Below are positions 11,691 through 24,262 of a DNA stretch of 64,000 nt, piece after piece (position 1 is the first letter of the stretch; the number at the start of each line of letters is the position of its first letter). Source of the stretch: Hetaerina americana (Eukaryota > Arthropoda > Insecta > Odonata > Calopterygidae); assembly GCA_022747635.1 (NCBI GenBank), contig JAKTNV010000003.1, positions 97,426,454-97,490,453 on the forward strand, written 5' to 3'. The position numbers were made by a program, and so were the translations under genes. Below the pieces are notes generated by a model that had not been told where the DNA came from, did not search any database, and was given only the letters and a program-made list of their open reading frames with translations.

Positions 11691-14225
11691 CTTATAAATG
11701 TTGCCATCCTGCTTTTCAAATGCGACCGTGTATAAAAATGATGATGCAATCAAAGTACAATATGTCGCGAGGACACAAATCAACAAGTTAGCAGCGACAA
11801 AACTACCACTAAAAGACGATTTGAGCCAAAATGCGAAGAAAAACTATGCAGGAAATATCGTGTAATAAATTACTCGAAATAAGATTCTCGACCACTCTAT
11901 AACTGCTGATGATCTGAACTCTGTGCAAACAATTTATTTCTAATAAAACCTCTCTCCGATGGTAAATTCTATTTGTGTCAATAATTGTAAAGGTATCAAT
12001 TAAAAGCAACATAATTATCTGTTATTTAAGACAAATAAACGTACAGCGGCCATGTCTCTCCCCTTTTCTTCCCATTATTAAGCTTCGGACGCAAAGAAAA
12101 CCATTAGTAGGCAAATCCAAAATATGTGCTTTTTTTATAAATATTGATATGTGTAGCCAATCAGTAAAATATTACACACATTAACCCCATCTTAGATACC
12201 AAAGGACAATGCTAAAAGGATTCAACCCGAATGATAAAACATAGCATTTAATTAAAATTCAGGACACTGAAATAAAAAGGACATAGATTTATGTGGTACC
12301 TTCGAAAAAATAAATAAAAATATAATGAGGGAAGAGTTTTTAAAAGCAGTTTGCCAAACCCAGGAGATCCTTGGTGATGTATGAGATAGGGAGGAGCAGC
12401 TTAAGTTCTACGGGAAGGATGAATAAGACAAAGAGGTGTTGAAACCTGATAGGCCAATTATAAGTTCCAGGGACACGGAAGCGATGAGGGAGGGATGGTG
12501 AGAAGGTGGCTAATGAACTTGTCAGAATGAAAGATACGGTGGATTCCCATGGCCAACATCACTGGAGAGCAAGAGTTTGAGGAAGGCAGGTCCGAATAGG
12601 CAATAAAAGCCAACATGGTTGTGGTAAAATAAAGGATGGAGGTAAAGAACTTTTATTAACACTCTCTTGATATTACACATAATATATTACCTCGCAAACC
12701 TTGCCAAACACATGTTATACTTATCACTATTGGAATAGCAATTATCATTTCCCTAAAAATAATAAATATATAAATAATAATAATGGAAATGATGAAAATA
12801 AATTTAAAAGAAGTCGTTATCATTACAATCATAAAAGCATTTCAGTTTGGTGGGCAAGTTATGCAACAAAAGTTGATTTTTCTCTAGCCAAATACTCTTG
12901 AAAACAGATATCACCTAAAAAGTACACGGAACTAATAAAATTGTTATTATAAATAAAGAACAAGTACAGACTTTCCGAGCCTAAATACAGCGAAACAGAG
13001 TGGTGCGTTTTTCCTCTAACAAGTCAGAGGGAAATACTGGATGATATTTTTTTCATGCTTTGATCCTTTCGAAAGGCAAAATGATGTTTGAAAAATGCAG
13101 AAGAAACGAGGTAAAGCATGCCCGGAAATGTAAATATTTACGTTTGATATCGACGGCCGCCGCATTCCTCCCCGAGATGCTTTCAACGAGGAAATTACAT
13201 CGCAAAAAAATATTGTGGGAATCCTTGAGCTTCTATTGTGTGTTAATTTGATGGGAGGGTATATTCTTTGATGAGTGCCTTTGGATCTTCGCCGCCTCTG
13301 CTATTCACTACATTCGCATGGGCTTGAACGGCTCACTTTATTGCTGCGCTCATGCCGATTTCCTGATACATCTTGATCGACGCCTGCTTGTAACGGTTGT
13401 GGCATGCCCTCGTAGAGATGTGTGGAATAAACAGGAAGTGGCTAAGTACGCGCTGACGAACTTTAAATGAACTAGTGTTTATTTAGATAATGTCTGAATA
13501 GGATAAAAAATACGGAAAAAGCAAAACAGTTTGATCAAAATTTTTAATCATTCATTGTACAATTCCTATGCTTTAAAATAACCGATGAAATTTATTATAA
13601 TATCCAGTTTACGTAAGAATTTCTAAATATACGGCCAATTTGGATCCACGGTTTTAAAAATCCAAATTTTAAATTTTGTGTCAGGCCATATTTGGAAGAA
13701 AAGCTTTGACGAACTAAAACAGATCTAATTTACTTGGTTTAAATTTTTTTTAATTTTGATAACATAAATAGGATGTGAGAAGGCGAAAATCCTTTAGGTT
13801 CGATTGCGTGAGGACAGATTTTGAGTGCTAACGAACTGATGTTTAAAGTGTATGCTGATAATATGTTTCTTTGTCCTACCACTTCCCCTTTTTTCCGTCC
13901 TATTGGGATTTTGAAACGGAACTAAAAGTCCCATCAATTGATTTAGAAACAAATTAAAACGGAAAAGAGTTTTGGAAATGGGGTCACAAATGTTTTATTC
14001 GTTTTGCCTTTCCCACATTTTAAGATTCAACTTAATCCGTCATTTTGTTTAGAGTGTTATGAATTAATTTTTGGAGTGTTCAACTTTGTGTATTGCCGTC
14101 TTTCTGGACATTCAAATAGCTATCAGTTTAATCTCGAAAATTGCGCATGTACCTACTTGTGTTTATTTCTATTTATTCTCCCCTCACACTCAAACTCACA
14201 AACACAAGCGCGCACATCGCAGTTC
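11691..14225. other. AT-rich stretch, with a less AT-rich relic at about 12360-12650
   Basis: Mostly featureless. The 12360-12650 segment is visibly richer in GA and GC than its surroundings and could be a decayed element or gene relic, but every frame is interrupted by stops. A second compositionally distinct patch at 13260-13440 also shows no recognisable feature. Confidence 0.4.
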
Positions 14226-14229
14226 ACAT

Positions 14230-14945
14230 GATCCCCATTAGGCCGAGGGCGTGTACTGGACTCGCTTTACCTTTCCCATCGCGGCCAAATCCCACCGTGA
14301 CACACACGGCAGGCAAGGAGAAAATACCCTTAATCTCTTCGTGTAGCGTTAATGAAAAAATAGGGAGGGTGGAGGAGAGAAAGGGAAGCAGGAGGGAGCT
14401 GTGGGAAGCTGTGGGGTTGTTAGGCTGAGGGGTGATTAGGAGGGGGGTCTTAAAATCCGCCCACGGAAATAGATCAGGGGGCGCGCGGTTTAGGAAGGAA
14501 AAGTTGTCGAGGCCGGGGGGGAGGGGGGAAAGGGCGGCTTTCCCTTCCCATTGCTACTGCCACCCTCTACATTCCCTTCAGTCCACCTCCCCACCACTCG
14601 CTCCCTCCCCCCTCCCCCAAAACTCGCCTTCGAATTTCCGAAAGGGTAGAGGACCATTCTTCATCCCTGGAAGTAAGCTGGCCGCGGTGATAAAGATGCC
14701 AGCGAATTATTAAGTGGCTTATCGGCAGGGCAGACCGGCGGAGAAGAGGGGAATAGAAAGAGGGCGGTAGGTAACAAAAGGATAGCCGAATAAGGGAGGT
14801 GGGGGGTTGACTGTGCACAGGGATTGCGAGAAATATGGTGGACGGGAAGAGTTTTGGGAGGGAGAAGTATTGAGGGTTGAGAATGCGCGATATAGGGAGA
14901 TTTTAACATTCGTGAGCTTACAACGGCTTCGACCTTCGGCCACAT
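14230..14945. other. GC-rich purine/pyrimidine island
   Basis: GA-rich at 14340-14540, CT-rich at 14550-14640 and GA-rich at 14730-14880. The last part contains one copy of a 113-bp near-identical inverted duplication (see 14745-14857). Short open frames on both strands are chance products. Confidence 0.5.
14745..14857 (-). repeat. 113-bp inverted duplication, probable source copy
   Basis: The reverse complement of this segment recurs at 15992-16104, 1.13 kb away, with one substitution visible (C at 14765 of the copy here against a run of G in the partner's complement). It merges smoothly with its GA-rich island on both sides, so I infer that it is the donor and the distal copy is the insert. 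Confidence 0.9.
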
Positions 14946-15991
14946 TGTTCCGACGAAGTAAACAGAGTGACTGACGAAATTTTAGTTACTTGACCACTTA
15001 TCCACGACGAAGGTGATATTTAAGTACATATGCATCTGCTTTTGATTTTCAGATACAGTGCATGCACGAGAAGAAAGTCATTTCATAGATAAAATCATCC
15101 ATAAATGAAAAAAGATGGTGACATTATTCTCCAAACTACATATATAAACTTCCTTTATTATAGAGTCATATTGAAAACGGCTTTTTCTGCAAACAAATAT
15201 GATGAATGATGAAAAGCACATAAAATTAACGAAAATGGTGGATTCGGTGGAAAGCATATGACTTAAAAGAGAGATGTCATCGCTATCTCTTTTTAAATGT
15301 CGTACGCTATAATACATGTATGACCTTTTTATGAGTATACTTCATTTACGTATTACAAGGTAATTTCAAATCTTGTATTCCGAGAGATCAAATAGGAATA
15401 CTGTATTTTGGAGATTAGAGAAAATAGCCCTTCTCAAATATATAACGGTGTTGCTCTGAAATCTACATTGTGCGAAGAACAATCATCGGTTAAAATTCAC
15501 TCTCAAAAAGCTCAAAATGTGAGAGATTATTCCATATATGAAATGAAAATATTTTTTATGTGATATAATGAGCGAAAATAACATATTTTGACGTAAAGAG
15601 GAAAAATGCTTCAGAAGTTTAACCAAGCATTTGCATTTTGATGTAGTTTTTTATGTTTGTTTTACCAACTAAAACCCCTTATAGGATGCATATTTGTTTT
15701 TTACCTACAGAAAATGTGTCCTGGGCAAATGTTTTAGCACCTAAAAAATTTTGTCTTTAGTACACATTAATATTCATCCAGAATGGTGTAACATACCATC
15801 AAATGTTGAATGTTTAAATTCAGCGATATTTAAAGCCAAAAATTATCAACACATTTTAAAATTTCCACCAGAAATCATTTGAATATTTAAAAAATCAGAA
15901 AGTAACATAATTTCATGGGTACTGTCCAAATATTGGGCGGTTGTAGTGCTGTTGTATTTTTATGGAAGCTAAGAAAAAGTGAAACTCTTCA
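14946..15991. other. AT-rich non-coding DNA between the two duplicate copies
   Basis: No feature recognised; the minus frame at 15078-15317 is unsupported. Confidence 0.5.
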
Positions 15992-16104
15992 CCAAAACTC
16001 TTCCCGTCCACCATATTTCTCGCAATCCCTGTGCACAGTCAACCCCCCACCTCCCTTATTCGGCTATCCTTTTGTTACCTACCCCCCTCTTTCTATTCCC
16101 CTCT
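15992..16104 (+). repeat. 113-bp inverted duplication, probable inserted copy
   Basis: A CT-rich block bounded on both sides by AT-rich DNA, and 112/113 identical by eye to the complement of 14745-14857. There are no terminal repeats of its own, no poly(A) tail and no obvious target duplication. It therefore does not look like a transposon; templated repair of a double-strand break is a better fit. It creates a matching short peptide string on opposite strands of the two loci, which is not evidence of coding. Confidence 0.9.
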
Positions 16105-16620
16105 CCACCTTTAATACTGATCCATGGGAGCAGGACTCTCCAAGGTATTTGATAATCCACATTTTGGGGATTCATGCTATAATATTGTAGACATATCCAC
16201 AGGATATCTCAATTTCTGAATCTCAAAGTCAAGCAAAGACGTAGAAAAATAAGCACTTTCTAAACTCTTATTTTCCAAAAATTCTTTCATTAAAAACTCT
16301 TATTCTGTCATCAGTATCTTTTTCAGTGTATTATTAGGAATGCATTATCATTAAATTGAAATAAATGTAAATGCATCACCTCAGAATCAATGCGATGATA
16401 ATTAAAAGTTAAGGAAAAATTTCAGATATAAATATGAACAGAGCAAAGAACATTAGATAGAGAGGAATATTACAGATAGAGTAGATGAAAGAAATTTAAT
16501 AAAGGAGAAAAAATAACACATGAGCAGGCAAAGAGAGTGAGAATTCTAGTGGAATTCGTGTGTTTTTAATGACGTCAACGATTTACGACGAACTTCCCAC
16601 TTAATAGCACCATTCGTAAA
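16105..16620. other. AT-rich non-coding DNA
   Basis: Nothing recognised except GAATTC repeated 5 bp apart at about 16541-16557. Confidence 0.45.
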
Positions 16621-17285
16621 AAAATATCATGAGAGGGAGAGAGAGATGACATAGTGGGATGAGGGTGGGGAGAGAGAAGGAGCATTTAAGGGATGGAGAT
16701 AGGACGGGAAGTGAACTAAGAGGGTGGACCGAGGGGCCAAAAAGGAAGTTTGAAAAAATGAGACACAGGTAATGGTCGAAGGTACCATTTTTATGTAGAA
16801 TAAGAACATAAATAAAAATTTTGACTCCTGGAGATATTGTTCATTAATTAATACCTTGCTATAATTCTCCATTGATACACTTTTCCCGGATTTTATTTAT
16901 ATTCCGATAACGCTGTGGGATTCCCAAGGTTAGTAGTTTAGAGATTTTGGGAAAGGGAATCTTGGGAGGAGAATAGTGGTCGGGGTAGGGAGGAAAATGA
17001 GATGAACACGCTTAAAAGCCTCTACGTTCCCAACCCCATGGTTTTGCACGGATTGCCACATTCGGGGCGATCAAATCCCAGCCTGCGATCAGGAGAGGGA
17101 AAGCTAATCAAGATGTACCGCGTCTCATACGGGTCGTAACACCAGTGAGGAAAAATTCCGTTTGCTTTGAATGTCACCACATACCCATTCCCCGTTCTAA
17201 CTCAACGCCCTAACTCCCACACCTCACTATCAACCTCACAACCATACCTAAACTGTTCTTTTCCTCCCGCGGTAACTTCCCAAAT
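16621..17285. other. Discontinuous asymmetric island
   Basis: GA-rich at 16625-16750 and 16930-17000, CT-rich at 17150-17280, AT-rich between. No coding evidence. Confidence 0.45.
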
Positions 17286-19495
17286 GCCTGTAACGTTATA
17301 TTTCATTTTTATAAATTAAAGTCCCCCCAAAATATTTTTTTTCAGCTCTTCCCTGCGTGCAATCCGCCATGCTGTCAAGCCATAATTCCTTAATATCTCC
17401 TTTTTCCTGCCAAGGTAGCAAGCAAAATGGGGTTGAAGCTTCGCTGGGTGCCAGCGAGGTGGTAGCAAGAGGGAATTTGTTTCCAGGACTGAAGAAGAAT
17501 GAGAAAGATTGAGGGGAGGACGAGGTGAAAGTGAGATATGTTAACTAATACCGAACATAGATAAAATAATTTAAACAATTATATACAGAGGAAAGGATGC
17601 GTTGCCGAACAATCCTTAATTTATTGTTTGCCTCTGTCTATATAAAATTTACAGGCCACATTTAGTGAACAAAAAGTCGTAACTGCCAAAGGTCTGGCCA
17701 AATAAGTAAATAAATATATAATTTTGTTTTTATGCTGTCTTCTCTCATATTCTACTTGAATTAGCCGGTTGTAATAAAACTGAACTTAAGACAGATATTG
17801 GTTGACCTTAAATAGGTAAAGAGCAAATTCCATGCGCAAGATAATGAAGTAAGAATTTTATATTTCCTTAAAAATTCAGCTTTGGAATAACTTATTGGCA
17901 TTGGTAGCATTTGCTGCTTCATTGTTTTTCATCGTGCTATCTACTAAGTAGTGTTGCGAGAGTTGTTATTATTATTTCTTACATTTTAAGGTTATACTTC
18001 TCCTAATACCCGTTAACAGCTAAAAAGTAAATAACCTTAATGCAATCTACATTTTCAAGCCACCAAAGACAAATCTTCTTGTGAATAACTATTAAAAAAT
18101 AGTTGAAATTGCTGGAGATGCGGTTAGATTCGTTTCAACTACTAAAGCGTACAAAGGGATTACTGAAAGCTGGGAAAATTTTTGGCTTTGCGGTGACATT
18201 ATATGACAGGTAACTATACTCTGTGCACTGCTGATACGGTGCGAATGCAAATTAACTCAGGTGATAATAAGTAATTAGTAAAATAAGAACTACCTCATTA
18301 CGGGTGTTTAAAATGCCTATGATGCCCTTATGGTAAAGTGGAAAATATATTACTAATATGAGACGGACGTTTCCGCGGTGTAAAGGGGCTTGTTTTTTCA
18401 TCCAAATAGTCATCTTTTTGTCTACTCATCTCCTTTGGATTGATGAAGCCGAAGTCGGCCGATAGAAAAGATAGGAAGTATTTGGAAGCTTTAGGGTGTG
18501 CGGTTGGGGACGCGATAAGGGTGGGTCGATTTACGGGGTATGACGGCTGATTAACTTTAATGGTGGTTTTGATATTTATTACACTTTTTTATGCATCTTT
18601 CGCCGCATCTATGCAAGCTTCCGTTGCCTTTTGTCTTGCAGTCTCCCTGGTTTAGGATGATAATAAATTTTCTTTCTTTAATTATTTAATCCCGTAAATC
18701 TTTTTTTCTAATCGTTGAATCTCATCGTGATATATCGGAGAGGAAATAAGTATATGAGGCCATTATTATTTCTTAAAAAAATGATATAGCATTTTATCCA
18801 TCCATGCTTCATTTATTCAGAGTCATTAGAAAATTAAAACATAATAAGAAATCCATTCTCATTGCTCCTCAAATATCTGGGTAGGAAAGCGTGAAACATG
18901 ATAAGAAAACTGTTTTTTTTCTCCCCTTACACCTTCGTTGGACTTATCAAAATATATCACATATTAGAGAGAAAACGCAGTACGCTATGATTAAATGGAG
19001 TAAAAACATAAAACTTCCACAAACAATTTTCTGTGAAATATGGCATTTGGGTTTGTCAAGGACCCACCCCGAGAATCAACAATAACATGGATGCTTGAAA
19101 TTACTTTTCGACTTAACTACGGTAATTTATTTTTTTATTTGACCAGATAAAACAGTATCATGAATAATTCTATTGATCAATTATTGCTCACTAAACAAAA
19201 TGTCCAATTTATTGTATTGCTAAAATGCATTATCTTAATAAGGCATCTCCACATAACTACTAAATAACAGTTAACTATTTGTGCCTAGGAAATATATTCC
19301 AAGAAACTATTCCTTTCTTGATAAAATAATTTCAACAATTAATTACTTCCGACACGGCTCCATTGAGGTTGTATTCTAAAAATTATATTACTAATTCACA
19401 ACTCTATAATCATAAAAGACCCAGAGTCAAAATTTAATAACTCCCTCTTTGCCAATACCTTTCAAATGAAACGTTTAGTGCTTATCATCACTTCC
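17286..19495. other. AT-rich non-coding stretch
   Basis: Only short unsupported frames (62-64 codons at 17390 - and 18891 +). A GC-richer patch at 18420-18560 has no identifiable content. Confidence 0.5.
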
Positions 19496-20990
19496 CAATT
19501 TCGGGTATCAAAGGACCGCCTCGTGCCGTTTAGAGCAGCACTACGGGCCTGTTTTAGCACTCGAAACCATATCTTCTCGCGTGGAGCGGGACGAAAAATA
19601 TAAGACTTCCTTATTTTCTTACCCATTCCCAAAAACGTCTTGAATGCCCGGCTATCTCCTCCTCTTTAGTAGTCAATATCACTGGAAGGTCTTCCGCGGC
19701 GCAGTCCATCACGCCGAAAGAGGAGCGAGCGGGGCTATGGGGGGCGGCGAGATTGGGTGAGAGGGGTGGAACTATGTAGGAGGGAGAATAAGGAAGGGGG
19801 GTCTCAGAAGAAGAGGGGAGAAGCAGTCCCTCGCTCTTCTCCGTCCTGTTTTTCTTTTTACGCACCCGGCTCACCGCCTCGCAGGGCCCGAGCACCCAGT
19901 GCGACGGCCAGTCCTTGCCTCAAACACCATTGCTCCCCCGACCCACCACCCCATCCCCCCGTTTGTCGCCCCTACTCCTCAAACCTCCCTCCCAACAACC
20001 CCCGTCCTCCTTAAACCAGACCCTACATCACCATTATCACTCACCCATAATGGAACATGCCCCCAACGCCGATCCAAACTCACCTCCCCCCTCCGCAACG
20101 GCACCGCCGCCACCCCCCCCCCCGACAGCCACCCACCGGACCGACACTAACTCCTTCAGCCCTTCCCTCCCTCCCGCTCCGTCTGTCCTCCTCCTCTCCG
20201 CCCCCGCAAGCCCTCCAGTACCCCACCACCGTCACCGACCGCCCCGCTCCGCTCAGCACTTACACCTCCTTACACCTCCACCCACCCCGCACATCCCTTT
20301 ACGTCATGTCCCCCTCCCGCACAACAGCCCACACCCCCGTAGGCTCGGATACAAACACGCGCCTACCCCTTGCCGCCTACTCATCCTCCTAACCGGAGCG
20401 CGCACACATGCACATATGCACACACACACACTCTCTCTCTCTTCTAAGGGTCGGGTATCTCGGATAACGAGCCTCTAAACACACATTGCGGATAGCCGCC
20501 TCATGCTCTCTCTCCCTCTAACCTCCGTGGTTAACTAAAGGGCACCTCTTCTCGCCCCCTCGAGTTCAAACGGAGATGGAGGTCTTGGGGAGGGGAGACA
20601 GGAGTGGTTTGGGAGCGGAAGGGAAATGGAGCACCCATGATTCCTCACGCCAGCGTCCACTCACTTCGATCCCACCCTCTTTTCCCGTTCAAAATATCTT
20701 TTGTTTCCTATTTTTATGAAGAAGAGCGGTATATATTCCTTGCCTCTGGCATATTTTTGGAGAAGATGCAAGAGAGGAGAGATGAGGTGATCGTGTGGGG
20801 TTGAGTTCAAATGAAAAGGGTTTCCTGGTGGGGATATTAGTGGAGGAAGGAGAGGGGGTCGGGGACGAATCGGGAGGCGGTCTGAGCGGAGAAGGATAAT
20901 CTCCCTTTGTCGGTAAATGGAGCATGCTAACCTAGTCCTTTCCCTCGCGGCGTCAAGAGGGATGTGGTGGGGTGGCCATTTTCCAGCGTC
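19496..20990. other. Long polypyrimidine island
   Basis: CT-rich on the + strand from about 19860 to 20400, flanked by GA-rich blocks at 19755-19830, 20570-20640 and 20780-20910. There is an 11-C run at 20113-20123 and a CA/CT dinucleotide tract at 20401-20446. The 187-codon + frame at 19915-20478 is almost entirely Pro/Ser/Thr/His/Leu and coexists with long frames in the other two + frames. It is therefore a stop-poor artefact, not a gene. Polypurine-polypyrimidine tracts of this kind can adopt triplex (H-DNA) structure. Confidence 0.5.
20401..20446. repeat. CA/CT dinucleotide tract
   Basis: Imperfect (CA)n with CACATATGCACA interruptions, running into (CT)n. Confidence 0.8.
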
Positions 20991-21320
20991 TAACCAGGGC
21001 TCTCAATCAGAGGGCCACCGCAGAGCGTTTCATTGATGGGAATTATTTCCCGCTGATTAAGCTTACTACTACTACCGCTGCTACTCCTGTCCCTAATTAA
21101 ATTAGCACCGGGTGTCACCTCGAGAGCGCTGCATTCTATCACTCTGGAAAAGAAGAGTATCCTTTCATTGCTCCAGATAGGCAGTAAATTATTTGGTGGG
21201 TAGACTTAATTATGCGGTTTTACTAATAGCTCTTGAGGGACAACTATTTTACTTATCACCTAGATGGAACGCACAGAAATTCTTCACCCTGGAAACTACC
21301 CTCTTGTTAATTCTTTATTA
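20991..21320. other. Intermediate-GC segment with homeodomain-like TAATTA sites
   Basis: A short GCT/ACT triplet-like run at 21064-21086 is followed by CTAATTAAATTAGC at about 21094-21107, a near-palindromic pair of TAATTA-type cores. It may be regulatory; no coding signal. Confidence 0.25.
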
Positions 21321-22280
21321 AAGTCACATTCCTTTTTTACAATGAAGAAGCGTATGTGATGAAACATGTCTACAATACAGGATTTGAGGGCATTTGTAAA
21401 AGTGTTGTATTTTTACAGAAAATTTAAGGGGGATAATTAGTGGAAGCTGCTCGGTTAAACCACGTAAAAAATGTGAAAATATGTGATATATATATAATAA
21501 TTAAGGATATTATCTTTAGTTAAACTAAATAGCATAAGTGAAACTTTATAATACCATCTGTTTGTGTTGACATATTTCAGATTAATGCAGTTATTCTCAC
21601 AGCCGGAAAAGAATAGTATTAGAAATTATGCAACCTTAAATGTATTTAACGCGATTTAAAACTTACTTATTTCATAAAATCTAGGAGAGAATCACCCAGA
21701 AATGTCAACACATCATTTACGCCTAGGAAAATATTTACAGGAACCATTTCAATTGTGCCAATTCATGGTCCAAGAAAAAACATTATTATGTACAATATTT
21801 CATGAAGGTTTCTATGTTTGATGTAATGTAGCATTGTTAAGTCCTTTATCAATGGAAGGGCATCAAGCGTTTTTATGATATTACTATGCAGTTAAAGTTT
21901 TGTATTTTACTTTTAAGCTTACTATAGTTTATTGAAAATAACCAATAAACAGTAGTAATTTATTTATAATGTTGACTGTTATGGCTTAAATCAACTATGT
22001 TCATTCAGTCGATTTCATAGCCAAGTTTGTTAATGATGAAATTAAATTGCAACTAATTTGTCAACTTTTAAATTTTTTCAACTTGAATAACTCGATGGAA
22101 GTATCGATTTTTAAATTATCATTTTATTTTATCGATCACACAATCACCATATATCACAATTGGGAAAAAATATATGGTCAAATAAACTACAGTATTATTA
22201 ACTTTACTATGTTTTCCTGTCAATCGTATGATATTGATAAGAATATATAGCTCCGCTCCTATTAATATTTATTAGTAAAT
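21321..22280. other. AT-rich non-coding DNA
   Basis: Nothing recognised up to the foldback. Confidence 0.5.
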
Positions 22281-22583
22281 AAGGAATTTCAATGATATGG
22301 GCAGATATAGAATACTACACTTATTCATTCTGACAGCATAATTGGCTGATTCCCATAATAATCTGTCAGAATGAATAAGTGTAGTATTCTTAATCTGTCC
22401 ATATCAGTATGTATTTGCTACTGTGTCCTGAATTATGTATTCATTGAAATCCTTTAAATCATAAAAAAATGGTTTAAAGGATTTCAATGAATACATCCTT
22501 TAGGACACAGTAGCAAATGCATACTGATATGGACAGATTAAGAATACTTATTCATTCTGACAGCATATTATGGGAATCAGCCA
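22281..22583. repeat. Three-copy foldback (unit orientation +, -, +)
   Basis: A unit of about 115 bp occurs three times. Copy 1 (about 22281-22355) is forward and lacks an internal segment of about 37 bp. Copy 2 (22343-22462) is inverted. Copy 3 (22469-22583) is forward. Copies 2 and 3 form an almost perfect hairpin with a 6-base A-rich loop; differences are a 5-bp indel (TGTAG present in copy 2 only), a few substitutions and a small mismatched patch. Copies 1 and 2 also pair over 26 bp (22311-22336 with 22363-22388). Copies 1 and 2 share the 5-bp tract missing from copy 3. No transposase frame or clear target duplication was seen, so it may be a MITE-like element or a template-switching product. 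Confidence 0.9.
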
Positions 22584-23055
22584 GGTTTTCCAAATTTTTT
22601 TCAAGAGTCACCCTCGTTTTCTACTTAATAGCACGGTATTTAATGCTATAAGCTCAAAATATATGCTCACAATGGTCTTATTATTAGTTAACTTCTATAG
22701 CACCGGTCATGCAGATTTTCCCAATTGGCATTGTGGTAGATGCAATCGTGTGGTACCCTCAAAAATAAAACTGTGTTATAGGGGTGCAATATTCCGTAAA
22801 AATAACAAAAAAAAGCTATAAATAAGAATAAAAATCAGTTACCTTCCCTGTTTGGTGTCTACTTAACCTTTGGAATGATATGGGGTGAAGTTAAAACAGT
22901 CGGGAAAGTATTCTTTAGAAAGATAGAATAACTCAAATATATGTACTTATATGTAAGAGGAATCGTACGGGGTCACATATAGATCAAATATATTCATATT
23001 TACTCTACTCGCGTTTACGATTAGCATCATAGAAATCTTAACTGTTTCCGAGACT
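22584..23055. other. AT-rich DNA beside the foldback
   Basis: A forward frame beginning inside copy 3 (22570-22821, 83 codons) ends with a Cys/Trp-containing stretch (WHCGRCNRVV, near residue 57). It has no identified homologue and I cannot show that it is coding. Confidence 0.35.
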
Positions 23056-24262
23056 ATAAGGGTTACTGAGATATAAGGGCGGAGACTGGAGTGGTTTGAA
23101 GCCTAGTTTGGAGTTCGGTGGGTTAGGGAAAGAATCGGGAAGGGGTGACGTGAAACAGAAGAAACTCAGCCACATGGAATCTGGCAATCACCGGAATATG
23201 GTCGCGGCGGAAGGTCCGCCTGCGTGCGGCTTTCGGGGACGGTGGGAGCGGGTGAAGAGGGTGAGGTCTGTGGATTTAATTAGTAGCCAGCGGCGACGGC
23301 GTAGGAGGAACCAAGCCTCGGTGCGGAAGGGGGAGGTTTGTGGGGTAGAGGTTTGAGTGGGTTGTCGGGAAGCGGGAGAGGGTTTCGGGAAGGGAGCAAA
23401 GCTGGCGGGCGGGGGGAGGGGAGAAAGCGAGGGAACACCGGATTTAGAGGCCAGCGAGCGCGGCGGAATGGAAGAGAGCGGCGGGGGAAAGAGAGAAGGT
23501 CGAACGAAGGGGTCAGCCAGGATCCGCAAGCAAGGGTTCTGCCGTGGCGGGCGCAGATGGAACCATGGAGAGAGCGAGAGAGAGCCAGGGTCCGGCGCGG
23601 TATGCTAATACGCCAGCATAAATGATTACCCGACTGGATTAATTGCAAAGCGGGAGAGGGGGGAGGGTACCAAGTCAGACGGAGGTTGGGAAAGGGGACG
23701 TAGAAGGGGGAGTTCAGAGAGAGAGAGCGGGAGGGTGAGGTGGAGGCGACGGGAGGATTTAGTGATAGACGGTAAAGGGTAGCGAGGGAGAAAAGAGAGT
23801 CCGTTTTCCAAACAGGGGAAAAAAGGGTTGAAGCACTGGGATAGAGAGGGGGTCGGAGGGGGGAGGGGGTAGGAGGAGTAAAATGTTTATTGGATCTGGA
23901 AGAGGAATGTGAGGGGGTTGGGATGGTGAGGAGGGCGGGTGGGTTTGCTGCGAGTGGGAGGAAGAGGGAAAGAAGGATCGAATTGCAAACCCGCTCTTCT
24001 CTGCCCTCCCGATCCAATGCGTTCATGCGTGTCACACAGGGCGTATGAGGGAGGAGGGGAGTTGGAGGGGATGGGATGTGACTGGGGGTCCGCGGTGGAG
24101 TGAGAGACTGTCGGCGATTGGCTAGTGGGTGTATGAGGGAATAAAAAGGTGGAGGGAGGAAAAGACGAGTAGAAGGGGAGAGTAGAGGCAAGGGAGCTTG
24201 TCCCTTTTTAATAGTCGTGCGAGGGTATGAGTTTGAACAAGGCTCGCGCATATTGAAAACCA
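23056..24262. other. Largest polypurine island (GA-rich + strand)
   Basis: Purine-rich on the + strand almost throughout its 1.2 kb, with repeated GAGAG words (for example 23564-23584 and 23718-23730). The longest open frame of the window, 327 codons on the minus strand (23280-24263), lies here. Its product is Pro/Ser/Leu/Arg-rich without a domain, and the other minus frames are also largely open. I read it as a consequence of base composition. GAGAG words are binding sites for GAGA-factor-type proteins in insects, so a regulatory role is possible. Confidence 0.5.

Noticed and set aside
14719..16190. Shared peptide string in frames at 14719-14943 (-) and 15915-16190 (+) as evidence for a conserved protein
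   Set aside because: Explained by the 113-bp inverted DNA duplication; both frames outside it differ completely.
19915..20478. 187-codon Pro/Thr/Ser-rich + frame resembling an extracellular mucin-like protein
   Set aside because: All three + frames are open over the polypyrimidine block and the sequence is simple; no signal peptide or splice context.
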